From Symsagittifera roscoffensis (taxonomy: Eukaryota; Xenacoelomorpha; Acoela; Convolutidae), in the NCBI RefSeq assembly GCF_963678635.1, contig NC_087063.1:29586599-29650598 (forward strand): a stretch of 64,000 nucleotides of DNA, given 5' to 3'. Shown one piece after another: positions 30,692 to 40,884 of this stretch (position 1 is the first letter of the stretch; each line of letters starts with the position of its first letter). The notes beneath the pieces are model-generated. The model did not search any database, was not told where the DNA came from, and was given only the letters and a program-made list of their open reading frames with translations. The position numbers and the translations under genes were made by a program.

Positions 30692-32496
30692 GCCGACAAC
30701 TTGGATCCCTACACCGCTCAAATTCCCACCCAACCAACCTCAACACTCCAATTACAATAATTCCACTTTTTGCTTTCCCACCACCCAATTTCCCAACCAA
30801 TAATGTAACATCAGGCATGAATTCAGACACTAACTCACATATCTCAGTTTTATACTCCATTTCACAACTTAATAACCCAAATATTGAAACCCCTGATGAA
30901 TTTGCAGACTCTGAACCATCTCCATCCAATAATTTTCAAACCAACTCCTCAGTTTTTTCAAAACCCCTTTTTCAACCAATCCCGCCAAATAACCCACTCC
31001 CATCCATTTCTACACCCTCTTATGCTTCACAAGTCACCCCAACCTACTCTTCATTTCATTCAGACCGATCATCCAATTCTCCAGATACTCCCCAAATCTC
31101 CCAGGAACTAGATAATTTTATCACCCTACAACAACAACCCTTCCACCTTGAAAACCCCACTATAAATCAGATTTCATCCACAATAGAATCATCAAACCCA
31201 CCTACCCCTACACCCTCTTCAGTTTATACCGCATCATTAGCACCATCATCCACATCCACCGAATCATCAAATAGCACTAATAGAGCTTATCGCACTTTCA
31301 AAAGAAAATTCCCGAACCATCCATTTCCAACAAAACCAGGAACAGCCCGTGAATATATTAATCATCCAAATCACACTAACACGAAAGATTTTTTAGCAAT
31401 CACCTTACCTTCATTTCCACAATATACTTTGAATACTCCTAACAACACTAACGACACACGCAGTTTTGTAGATGAACAAGTTTTAATGCCTACACTTCAT
31501 TGGACATCATATTATCATTTTACTAACCCCCTTTGCCTACCTTTATCTAATACTCACATCGAAATAAAAAGAAATCAAGATATGCTATATCGACTCACCA
31601 CATCACTAACACATAGACAATTTACTTATATAGGATATAAAAAGTCACTAAAAACACACACTGCACCCCGAGGTAACGAATACACGCTAGAATATTACGA
31701 TCATAACATCATCCGAGCTAACCAAGACCAATTTTTAGATGATGACCGTTTCGCTAACCCACAAATCACAGAAAAATTCTTCATCAAAACACCATATGTA
31801 TTTACACTCAATATATTTGATCGCAAATTCGATCACATCATTTCTGAAGCACTAACCGACACACAAGCTTACGAAAGTTTTAAAGAAAAATTTCAATTAT
31901 TTTCACTAACCTTTCATTTCCTTGCACCACATGAACGAGATTTGCACTGCTCACACGATATTATGTTACGCACTAAACAAACCCACACATATACATATTA
32001 TCGCTTCATACAAAATCACTTTGATCTACACACTCCATCAAGACAACCACACCACCGTTTTCAATTTATTAACTCTAAGTACACTTCACCATTTTTTCTT
32101 AACTTCACATATTGCATCAAAGATACTAACCTTCACGGTATTCTTCGCAATTATGATCCCATAACCCAAATGTATATTTTTTGTCCCATCACGAAGACCT
32201 TCAACGCAGAAGAATCCAGACCCTTCCTTATCCCACATGAATTTATTCAACCTATAGAAATCCCAATATTAGAATTCATCCACAACACTAAATACAATCA
32301 CAAATTATATAATCTCATCCAAAACACACCTTATGATTTTGCAGTAGGCACCGAAGAACTAAAAACCATTAAAGCACTTCAATTGCTTTGGCCACTGCTT
32401 CAAACTAAAAACATCATTCGCATACTAGCAAAATTACTCATTAACTCCGACATAATACACGACATCTTCCCCCATGGTTTTTTCCCCGACGACTAA
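30688..32496 (+). CDS. ORF5: 602-residue accessory protein of unknown function
   Basis: Intact from ATG 30688 to TAA. The ATG shares ATGA with the env stop, a classic stop-start overlap that permits termination-reinitiation. Residues 1 to about 200 are low complexity (Ser, Pro, Thr, Asn). From about 205 to the end lies an ordered, conserved part rich in aromatic residues and His. Its motifs include 'TFKRKFPNHPFPTKPGTARE', 'LPLSNTHIEIKRNQDMLYRL' and 'HCSHDIMLRTKQTHTYTYYR'. There is no signal peptide, membrane segment or zinc-finger spacing. I recognise no family. Both units of copy 2 carry homologues (50363-52185 and 55771-57491) very similar in the C-terminal half. A retroelement gene downstream of env suggests a regulatory, RNA-binding or particle role, but this is not shown. 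Confidence 0.8.
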   Translation: MSRQLGSLHRSNSHPTNLNTPITIIPLFAFPPPNFPTNNVTSGMNSDTNSHISVLYSISQLNNPNIETPDEFADSEPSPSNNFQTNSSVFSKPLFQPIPPNNPLPSISTPSYASQVTPTYSSFHSDRSSNSPDTPQISQELDNFITLQQQPFHLENPTINQISSTIESSNPPTPTPSSVYTASLAPSSTSTESSNSTNRAYRTFKRKFPNHPFPTKPGTAREYINHPNHTNTKDFLAITLPSFPQYTLNTPNNTNDTRSFVDEQVLMPTLHWTSYYHFTNPLCLPLSNTHIEIKRNQDMLYRLTTSLTHRQFTYIGYKKSLKTHTAPRGNEYTLEYYDHNIIRANQDQFLDDDRFANPQITEKFFIKTPYVFTLNIFDRKFDHIISEALTDTQAYESFKEKFQLFSLTFHFLAPHERDLHCSHDIMLRTKQTHTYTYYRFIQNHFDLHTPSRQPHHRFQFINSKYTSPFFLNFTYCIKDTNLHGILRNYDPITQMYIFCPITKTFNAEESRPFLIPHEFIQPIEIPILEFIHNTKYNHKLYNLIQNTPYDFAVGTEELKTIKALQLLWPLLQTKNIIRILAKLLINSDIIHDIFPHGFFPDD

Positions 32497-34088
32497 CAGG
32501 TAAGTATAATTTATACATATTCTTAACTAATAAATTCAAATTAAAAAACTAACCATTCTTTATCCATGTCTCATTTAGATTTTTAGTCTTCATCTCACGA
32601 TCATCTGCAAAATACACAAAAGAAAAATAAAAAATAGAAAACTTCTTCAAATTGTTCAAAACTCTAATAATCTTTTGCACCAGCTAAATTAAATAAAATT
32701 CATACCAATGTAGTAAATTAATTTATAAATTATTTCCCTAAAAGCAGTAATTCTAATAATGATGAAAATTTGTAACTTAATTTTTCCCCAAAACTAGCAG
32801 TAAAATTGAAATTCTATGTAGTAAATTGATAAGACGAAAATGCAGTACTAACCTTTTGATATTTCCATTCACTCGCACAAGAATTCTATCCAAACTCGCA
32901 CAGCTCGCCCACGAAGGATTGTTTAAATAATGAATTTCAGTTTCAAGCTTTCACACTCAACAACTCTAACACACGATAACAAGTTTCAAACTTTCCTTTA
33001 ACCCGGTTGGAAAGGAATTATATACTAAACAAAACTAACCAACGCAGCTTACTAAACACCACAACACATAGAATAACAGCATGACTAAGAAAAGGAAACC
33101 AACGGTACCCAAACCGGATTAACCCAGTTTAAAACTGGATAATTTATTCTTTTGAAGACTATTATAAAGTCTAAGAAAGAAATAATAAAACACAAAAAAG
33201 TCGAAAAACAAACCCATACCAAAAACAATTTGATTTTTGAAAAAAGGACACAACCAACGAAACATAAGAAAAACCACAATAAACCCAACATAAAAAGTTA
33301 TCACATAACAGGACCTCTCACAGAAACCGCACGAAATCATACTCCCACTCCTGGCCTAACCCACCAGAGAGGACGTCCTGAGCATGCTCTATAGCCGGCC
33401 TAACCCACCGCGCTACATCCACGCTTTGTGACCACACTTCTATTTTTAATAAGAGGTACTCAAGGGTGAGTAACTCTTCAAAATAACCGAACTAAAACAA
33501 AAAGCTTTTGTGAAAACAACTAACCAAAATCATAATTAAAACACCAAACTAATAAAAATTTTATAAAATGTAAATTATACCTTGCAGTATATAGATCAGC
33601 ATACAACACCAAAGACGAACATCCAAAGACAAAATGACCCCACTACACTCGAAAAAGAATGGCCAACCACAATTAATATGCCGCCCACAATCACAACTCA
33701 AAGGATTTAGAGTACGACTTGACTTCGCAGAAAAGGACTTCATTGAACTAGAACAATGACCACCTCGATGTTCAAGTATACGTACAGATCCGAGTAACCA
33801 GGCATCCCCTCCACGCACAATCTCCACGCCATTCCCAGACAAGGTCAACCCAAAAGAAGTTCTCTACATGGAACAGAAAAACCTGTCATAGCCAACCATT
33901 CTGAAATCAGATTTGAGTTTGTTGCGAAAACCCAGTCGTTGTCATGAGAAGACACAGCGATTGAACCTGGAACTTTTCTAACAAGAGAACCCAGAAGAAA
34001 TATGATGTTCGCCAAATACCAACGTCCATCATCCATCCTTTGAATTGCAGAAAGACTATTCTAAAAAACTCTGTAAAACCCGGATGGG
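32497..34088 (+). other. 3' non-coding region of element copy 1
   Basis: About 1.6 kb between ORF5 and the 3' LTR. A strong splice donor, CAG|GTAAGTAT, lies four bases after the ORF5 stop (GT at 32500). GGCCTAACCCACC occurs twice (33353-33365 and 33397-33409). On the minus strand this stretch reads like a tRNA A-box head (TAGCGCGGTGGGTTAGGC). A hydrophobic minus-strand frame at 33119-33340 has a counterpart in copy 2. The last bases before the LTR (CGGATGGG) may be a weak polypurine tract. Confidence 0.6.
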
Positions 34089-34498
34089 TGGAACCTGATC
34101 TAAACTACATTTTATGATTGGATAAATTAGATATTTTACCACTGTAAAGTATTTAATATTAACCAATCATGATCCATCTAACTAACAACCCACTTATTTG
34201 TAAGTGCTGGAATTACTTGTAATTTCAGCACCAGAGAGATTTGAATTTAACTTAGAATTTAGTTGCCTCTCCAAAGGAACTTCAGCAGCCGCAATAAACC
34301 AGTATACCCTAGATCTATTGAGCCTAGCAGAGACTAGTTAAACAACCTGAGACTAGATAGTATAAGAGTAAGATTAGGATCGGTATTAGACTAAGAAGTT
34401 GCACGAATCTATCCGGCCGAAAATAAGATAGCGTGACGAGCAGACGGTGTACCCTATCCGAAATTACTCTATGAGTTAACCACTTCGGTCCTAACTCA
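34089..34498 (+). repeat. 3' LTR (410 bp) of element copy 1
   Basis: Same length and, by eye, same sequence as 15603-16012. It is followed by the target duplication CTAA (34499-34502). Confidence 0.93.
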
Positions 34499-34502
34499 CT
34501 AA

Positions 34503-35365
34503 AAACCAACTAAAACAACAGTTTAAAGTCAGCAGTTTTGACGAAAAATTAAATAAATTTAGTCGACGCATTTATCCGTTGATAACCTTGGTCCAGGGTT
34601 GAGTCCATATGATGAGTTTTCAACAGCTTTGATGATATGGCTTGTGAACAAAGTCCTTTTAATGAAGAGAAGATTATGATAAGCAAGTAGACCCGAAATT
34701 CAACAATCAGAGACATTCGCTTTAATTGAAGGTAATGTGTTAAAGCCCCTTACCATAAGAAGTTTTGAACTTTTGGTTTCGGATGCAAAACAAATAGTTT
34801 TGTTTGATATCAAATAGTTTTAATTAAATTATTTTGATGATGTTTTTTTTTGTCTGGAGCAGGGCAGATCTAACGTTTTGTGAGAAGGGGGATTTCGAAA
34901 AAACAGGCAAAAAATTTGTCTAGCTTTTTTTCCTCATTTGAGTTGACCTCATTTGATTTACAGCTCTCAGTAAATTTCCAAAAAGCTCGGAGGGTTATTG
35001 CACATCATTTTGCAATTTCTGTAGACTTTGGTAAAATAAGAAAAATAATGGACTTCTCATATTTGTTTTTTAAAGGTCAACCTAGTATAAAACGTGGCTC
35101 ATATTACAGATCTTTCCAGAAAATTCTTCCTGTTAGTTTTTGCTTACTTCTTCGTTTTGAAAATTTTTCATGGCAGTGTTTCAGTTTTCAAACTAAGTCC
35201 AAATCAACAAATAAGAAGTATTTTTCTTGATGAAGTTCCAATGGCATCAAACAAAAACAATGCGTACGAAACCAGAAACAATTGTGTTTTAGTCTACCCT
35301 CATCATATTAACAAAAATTTTTGAACGCTAGCAGTCAGCAATTCATTTTTATCGAGCAAGATACT
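34503..35365. other. Intergenic region upstream of the AMT gene
   Basis: No gene recognised. Open frames at 34880-35230 and 35094-35324 have no domain-like features. The AMT promoter and 5' UTR should lie here. Confidence 0.4.
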
Positions 35366-36487
35366 ATGTCGTTGATTGATATGGACGAAAACTCGAATGA
35401 GTTTAGCTTAACTGCTTACCAATGGAAGGAATTTGCCCAAAATATGAACGATGTTTTCCTCATTCTTATTTCCATCATGGTCTTCTTCATGCAGGCTGGA
35501 TTCGCTTTTTACGAGATGGGCACAGTCAGATCCAAAAATACAACCAACATCCTCATGAAAAATGTGCTTGATTCCTCTATATCGAGTATTATTTACTGGG
35601 CTTGTGGATACGCGTTCGCATTCGGCTCAGAGTCGAACTCGTTTATAGGCTTCAAGAACTTCTTTCTTTATGACCTTGACCCATCTAAAGGGTCTCACTA
35701 CTTTTTTCATTTCGTTTTTGCCGCTACAGCCGCGACAATAGTTTCGGGTTCCATGGCTGAACGAACCAAATTTGGTGCATACTTTATATACAGTCTTGCA
35801 CTTTCTGGGTTTGTTTACCCGATAGCAACACATTGGGCTTGGGCTCCGAATGGGTGGTTAGTCACGTGTTGTTGGTGGGATTACGTGGCATATCGTGACT
35901 TCGCAGGAAGCGGTGTTCTTCACATGTTGGGAGGAGCTGCAGCGTTAATGGGCACTCTTTCTTTGGGACCACGATTGGAACAGTTCAATGACGGAAACCG
36001 AAAAAGAGTGAAAGGTCACACGGTACCAATGACGGTTTTGGGCGCATTTATTCTTTTTATGGGTTTCTTTGCCTTTAACGGCGGCGCTTACGGGAGAGTT
36101 TCAGAACCCGGCGATGGTGCAATCATCGCACACATACTCAACGTAACTATACTTGGTGGCTCAGCTGGCGGACTTACAATTGTGTTCATTCACTACATGA
36201 TCAACAAAAGTTCACGCTTTTAGGCTGCATAAACGGTATACTCACTGGTATGGTCGCAACATGTGCTGGTTGCGATTCTATACCAGCGTGGACTGCTTTG
36301 ATTACAGGCATTTTGGGTGGTCTCGCCTTTATCGCGTGCAGCGAACTCTTGTTCAAATGGGGGGTCGATGATCCTCTCGACGCATTTGCGGTGCATTATG
36401 GAGGGGGTGTGATTGGAATTGTGACAGTTTGCTTCTTCAATAAGTATACTGGAATTATCTTTTTTTATGACTCGCACTCTTTCAAAG
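35366..36487 (+). CDS. Ammonium transporter (AMT family), exon 1
   Basis: AMT/Mep/Rh-family channel for ammonium in the plasma membrane. The protein begins at ATG 35366; a frame opening at 35321 uses a non-ATG codon. Hydrophobic helices are separated by family motifs: 'FMQAGFAFYEMG', 'GSMAERTKFGAY', 'THWAWAPNGWL', and the signature 'DFAGSGVLHMLGGAAALMG' with the first pore His at 35921. 'FFAFNGGAYG' and 'GILTGMVATCAGCDS' follow. The second His lies in 'FAVHYGGGVIG' (36394). One base is missing in a T-run at 36218-36221, creating TAG at 36221-36223. Adding one base restores the frame and gives a 451-residue protein, normal for the family, so an assembly error is most likely. The exon ends at TTCAAAG|GTACAT. 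Confidence 0.88.
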
Positions 36488-37051
36488 GTACATGCGTTTA
36501 ATTCATTTTTTATCCGTATAAATTCAAGGGAGGTTTTTTAAAAATTAAAAGAAATTTGGATTGCGCAAATTAAGTAAAAAATTTGGCATGTGATAAAAAA
36601 ACTTCGTTGTTTTTGAAATTTATAAAAAAAGTTTTCATTACGAGGCCAAACTGCATTCTGTACATTTTGCGGATTCATTTTACATTTTGCGGAATCCACT
36701 TACAGCTGCGGAATCCAGAAAAACTAGTTATATTTGCTTGTTGCGGAATCCGCAACAAAGTAAATCTGCCGACAAAATTTACATTACTGGTATATGTATG
36801 CGGAATCCACTGAAATTTTGTTTGTGGAATTCACTTACATTTTGGAATATATTTAGAGACTTGTCTCTGGAATCCAGGAACATACAGACACAAAAATGTG
36901 CACCTATCCAGTGCACAGTTTGGCCTCATAATGTTTTGACAGAATTTAAATAACAGATTAGTTCTCAACTGTAATAGAAAGTGATAACCATAAGAAATCA
37001 TTGCAAAACTCACTTCATCAATTAATTATTGAGCGTTTTTCTCATTTCCAG
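36488..37051 (+). other. AMT intron with internal short repeats
   Basis: GT donor at 36488 and CAG acceptor ending 37051. The phase-1 junction keeps the frame (V-L-I-W-N). The intron holds six or seven diverged copies of a 'TGCGGAATCCACTTACATTT' word between 36656 and 36876, plus an inverted pair (TTGCGGAATCCGCAA). Confidence 0.8.
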
Positions 37052-37284
37052 TTCTAATTTGGAACATGATCGGTGGTATTGCGATCACTGTCTGGACTGT
37101 GATAACTACAGGACCTCTGTTCTATGGACTCAAATTCTGGGGTCTATTGAGGGTCTCTGAAGTCACCGAGAGGGAAGGGCTGGACTTCAAAGAACACGGC
37201 GAAGTCGCTTATCCAGAGCAGAGTGCTTTCAAAATGGAAGTCATCCTCAACGAAAGAGATACTCACGAGAAATGTACTGTTTAA
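37052..37284 (+). CDS. Ammonium transporter, exon 2 (last helix and cytosolic tail)
   Basis: It encodes the final transmembrane helix ('WNMIGGIAITVWTVI') and the cytosolic C-terminus with the conserved AMT regulatory block ('LLRVSEVTEREGLDFKEHGE', then VAYPE). In the family this tail controls trimer gating. It ends at TAA 37282-37284. Exon 1 plus one restored base plus exon 2 totals 1356 nt, exactly 452 codons with the stop. Confidence 0.88.
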
Positions 37285-37770
37285 AACTATTTTAACAGAA
37301 AACTCAGGACTAAAAATAGGTAACCAATTATACAATTTAACTATTCAATTACACAGACGCATAATAACAAAAAACGAAAACTGAAGAGTTGAAATTATTT
37401 CGGGAAAAACATAATGTCAACAACTTTTAACAACTTTTCAGATATCCTCAAAACTCTTATGACATTTTTCGTCTATCTGCGAGGTTTTCATACTTAGGGT
37501 TAATGAACTGCATCACTTGTTTGATCATTAAGATATAACTGTTTTCAAAGCAAATTTACATTATCAGCCTGGGTTACCTAGACATGAAAGAACCTGAGAA
37601 TTTCTGCCAGGAACTTAAAGGGTCCAGGGAAAACCTGGAGTTCCTGAAAGCAGCCGCCTAGGAAGTCTGGCAGGAATTCAAAGCTTCAAAAATAATTCTA
37701 ACTTCGATAAACCTCTCCTAATTTTATTGTTTCATCTTAGCTTATCGACGTAAGAACAAAACAACGCTAT
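37285..37770. other. Intergenic, nothing recognised
   Basis: The region following AMT. A short word pair (cctgggttacc / ccagggaaaacctgg) occurs around 37570-37650. No gene was seen. Confidence 0.35.
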
Positions 37771-38629
37771 TTGAAGCGTCGATCATCCGCCTGGGAAGTC
37801 CCGCATTTTCCAATATGTATTCAATAAGGTTTCTTGGATGGAGGCAGAACTACTTGGCAAAAATTGTTGGTGACTAATTTACCGTGGTAGTCCATCAACA
37901 CGTCAAAACCCAATATAGTAAAAAAATAAAGTGTAACTACTGATTCCAAACTGAATTTTTTTACGATAACTTTTTTCAGTCATTTAAATCATAAGAACCT
38001 TTTCCAGTGATGCGAAATTTCAAATCACACACGCCGATCCAACTGGGAGTCAATACACGAGTCTGCAACTTTTTTGAATCTCATATGGAAAGCTTTCGCT
38101 GGAAAATTTTCGATGTCGTCTATCATTCAGCAAAGTCGACAAATGGTGAATCACCTTCTTCAGGTCATGGATTGCCCATTTATGCTTTGAACAAAAAATG
38201 TAACTTTAATCGACAGCCCAGGATATGTCGTCATCTGCTGAACGAATATCTAGGAATATCACGTATAGTTGTGAATCTTGTCGTCTCGCGCTCTCTGTAG
38301 AACCTCTTCGTACGTGTGTCCGTCCAATTTCTGGCGAATTTCAGAAGCTTCTCCATTTTGAACGTATGACTGGTAGACAAAGCATAAGACTTACGTGCGA
38401 GATAGCGCTCCTGCTGCTCCAGGTTTAGGATGCTAATCTTAAAAAATGATTACCTAATGAATTCCATGTCGCAGTGGGAATCTATGTCGGGTTCTATTTT
38501 GATAAAATAAAATGACTTTTAACACCCATAAAAACATTTTGATGATCTAACTGGCATTTGAAGTGATCGACTAGCGGGCAATACGGAACATCGCATTCCC
38601 AAACGAATGGACGAAAAATAGTTGAACTC
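37771..38629. repeat. Direct duplication, left copy (partner 39219-40107)
   Basis: It begins at ttgaagcgtcgatca(t/c)ccgcc and runs in parallel with 39219-40107 through shared blocks. Among these are gatgcgaaatttcaaatca, gagtcaatacacga and cttcgtacgtgt, ending near gttgaa(c/t). Roughly 75-80% similar by eye with indels. The minus-strand reading 'HTYEEVLQRARD' parallels 'YTYEEFLQRVRD' of the partner. Confidence 0.65.
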
Positions 38630-38790
38630 CCCGTGCTGGTCGTTGAGTCTGTCGTTAGGTCTTCATAGATCCTCTAAGTTTCGTTGAATCTGTCGTTGAG
38701 TCGGCATAGGTACCCGTTTTGGTCGTTGAGTTGGCATAGGTGCATAGGTCCCCGCATATTGGTCATTGAGTCTGTCGTTGAGTCAGAAAA
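38630..38790. repeat. Degenerate tandem repeat (TCGTTGAGTC words)
   Basis: Seven or so occurrences of TCGTTGAGT or near matches are mixed with 'GGCATAGGT(A/C)CCCG' and 'TTGGTC' blocks. It separates the two copies of the direct duplication. Confidence 0.6.
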
Positions 38791-39218
38791 TACTCTGCCT
38801 CACTCCTCTTCGCTCCCCACGGAACCTATTCCAGTGTTGTGCTGGACCTAAGCTTACTATAAAAAGCAGTCAATTAAACACCCGGCTAACTGCACGCTAA
38901 AATGAGGTAGCTAAAACAATAAGTTAAACATTTCAAACTACAATCAAACCATCTAATAGGCTGGCTCAGAATCATTTTTGTTCCACTGCTGTCGTGTTCA
39001 ATTGCGGTTAAACCGCTTTAGCAACCTTCTCTTTATAGTCAAAGCGCAGTAGCTCGAAAAGAACAATGTCTCTCCTGACTTTTAGTATGACCATTTTTAC
39101 ACCTATGCCGAAAAAAAAATTTGCAATCTTCATTTTGGCCTCGTTTTGCTTCTGGGTGGCGTGGTTTGCTAAACGACTCAGTCAAGTTTTCCTTTTCGCA
39201 ATGGGGCATCCCTCATTT
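38791..39218. other. Spacer between the duplicated blocks
   Basis: No gene recognised. Confidence 0.35.
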
Positions 39219-40107
39219 GAAGCGTCGATCACCCGCCCAGGAGGTCCCGCAACTTCCAATAAGTATTCACTGAGGTCTCTTGGTTGGAGGCAGTACTGCT
39301 TCTCAAATAATGTGGGCGACTACTTTACCTTGGTAGTCCACCAACAAGTCAAAAACACCAACATAGTAAAAAATAAAGTGTAATTACTGATTCAGAACTG
39401 AGTTTTTTAAGGATAATTTTATTGAATCACTAAAAACGTAGGTACCTCTTCCAATGATGCGAAATTTCAAATCAAATATTCCGACCCAATTGTGAGTCAA
39501 TACACGACTCTGCAACTCTTTTTGAATCTCATATGGAGAATTTTTGGTGTCCTTGGCGGTATGGTTCTTGCTTGTCGATGTCTCAAGCGGCTGCAAGTTT
39601 TTTTTTGATCTATCATTCAGCAGCTTCGACGCATGATGAACCACCTCAGGTCATTGGTTGTCCAATTTTGTTTTGAGCAAGAAATGTAACTTGAATCGAC
39701 AGCCCAGGTGCACGTAACATTGTGAACCTTGTTGATCTCGCACTCTCTGCAGAAACTCTTCGTACGTGTATGCGTTCAATTTCTGGTGAACTTTTGAAAC
39801 CTGCTCCTCCAGCTTTTCCGTTTTGAACGCAGGGCTGGTAGACAAATGCGAAAGCATTGCAACCTTACGAGCAATAGGGCGCTTCAGCTGTTCGGTTTGT
39901 AGGATGCTAATCAATAAAATTGAAAATGATTGCACTGTGGAATCCATGTCGCTGCGGTTTTTCATGTCGGATTCTGTTTTGGGCATAAACCCCTTTAACT
40001 CTCAATCAAAATCATTCTAATGATCTACCTGGCGTTTGAACAGATCAACTAGTGGGGAAGTATAGAACACATCGTTCCCAAACGACTTGCAGAAGAACAG
40101 TTGAATC
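39219..40107. repeat. Direct duplication, right copy (partner 37771-38629)
   Basis: The longer copy, with an extra stretch near 39540-39650. On the minus strand it carries two open frames that look partly coding (see 39651-39986). Confidence 0.65.
39651..39986 (-). CDS. Hypothetical protein fragment in the duplicated block (111 aa)
   Basis: The minus-strand frame opens with ATG at 39986. Residues about 1-85 are hydrophilic and helix-like ('KTEKLEEQVSKVHQKLNAYT', then YEEFLQRVRD). After that the character changes to a basic/hydrophobic mix, as if a splice donor had been passed. A related minus-strand frame 39384-39644 follows downstream. The equivalent of the helical part in the left duplicate is frame-shifted but recognisable. 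I do not know the family. It may be an exon of a duplicated gene, one copy decaying, or part of a mobile element. Confidence 0.3.
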   Translation of the reverse strand: MPKTESDMKNRSDMDSTVQSFSILLISILQTEQLKRPIARKVAMLSHLSTSPAFKTEKLEEQVSKVHQKLNAYTYEEFLQRVRDQQGSQCYVHLGCRFKLHFLLKTKLDNQ

Positions 40108-40884
40108 GAAAGCAAGCTGTTAGTGTCTCGCAAAATCTGCTGAAGAACGTAGTTCATTGTATTCTTCTTCAGATGGGGCCTGGCCTCCGATTAGTACCGT
40201 TTCATCCCCTGGACCAGCCAGACTGGAATTCTGTTGAAGACTGGAGAACTTAACACTCTAAAATTGACTAATCAAATCAGTACTAATTCATCAAATCATA
40301 AAAAAAAAACACTTTTAGGCTGCTGGTTCCATGCTCAGCTCCACGTTTTTTCTTGATCATTTTGTTTTTATTGTCGACTAATTTTCATTCTTTTCTTGAT
40401 GCTAAAAGAAATTTTCGTGCAAAAGAAAAAGTACGAGTGCTTGATGCGGTCATTAGAAACGAAAAAAAACGTCAGAGCCCAAGGCCAAAAACAACAAATA
40501 AGGAGGAAAATCGCCATGTTTCGGAAGTTTCTGCTTACAGTGCATACACTATAACCACTATATAGAAAATTTCACTTTTTATTATAAGAAATACCCAACA
40601 ATACTTATAAAAAGTTCCAATAGTTTCGTTGGAAAGAGTACATACTTTTTGCAAGGTTTTTACCCGTACTCAACAAAGGCTGTTTATCTCGATAGAAGTT
40701 TTATATAATCTAAATTTTGGTGTTGTCTATATAGAGTTTTTTCAATTTTCATCTAACATTGGAAAAACAAAATTTCTAGAAAAAAAATCTATAATCAGTT
40801 CTCTGTCAACCGCAAAACGGATAACGTTTATTTTACATGTCTTCAGTATGATAGCATAAAAGGGTAGCAAAAAATGTTTGCAAT
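40108..40884. other. Intergenic, nothing recognised
   Basis: AT-rich DNA. The frame 40353-40565 is short, with a hydrophobic start and a basic tail, and no family was recognised. Confidence 0.35.

Larger units (their letters stand above)
15599..34502 (+). mobile_element. Giant Ty3/gypsy-class LTR retrotransposon with env and accessory ORFs, copy 1
   Basis: The element spans 15603-34498 (18,896 bp) and is flanked by CTAA duplications at 15599-15602 and 34499-34502. The 410-bp LTRs begin TG and end CA and appear identical by eye. Order of parts: 5' LTR, PBS, leader, ORF0, gag, protease, RT, RNase H-integrase, small membrane frame, ORF3, env, ORF5, 3' non-coding region, 3' LTR. The Ty3/gypsy assignment rests on RT-RNase H-integrase order, the gypsy-like Gag capsid segment and the integrase GPY motif. 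Typical gypsy or errantivirus elements are about half this size or less. Pol and env carry several breaks, so this copy is probably not autonomous as assembled. Confidence 0.9.

Noticed and set aside
35321..35365. Longer start for the AMT protein at 35321
   Set aside because: That codon is TTG. The first ATG in frame is 35366, and the extension lacks family similarity.
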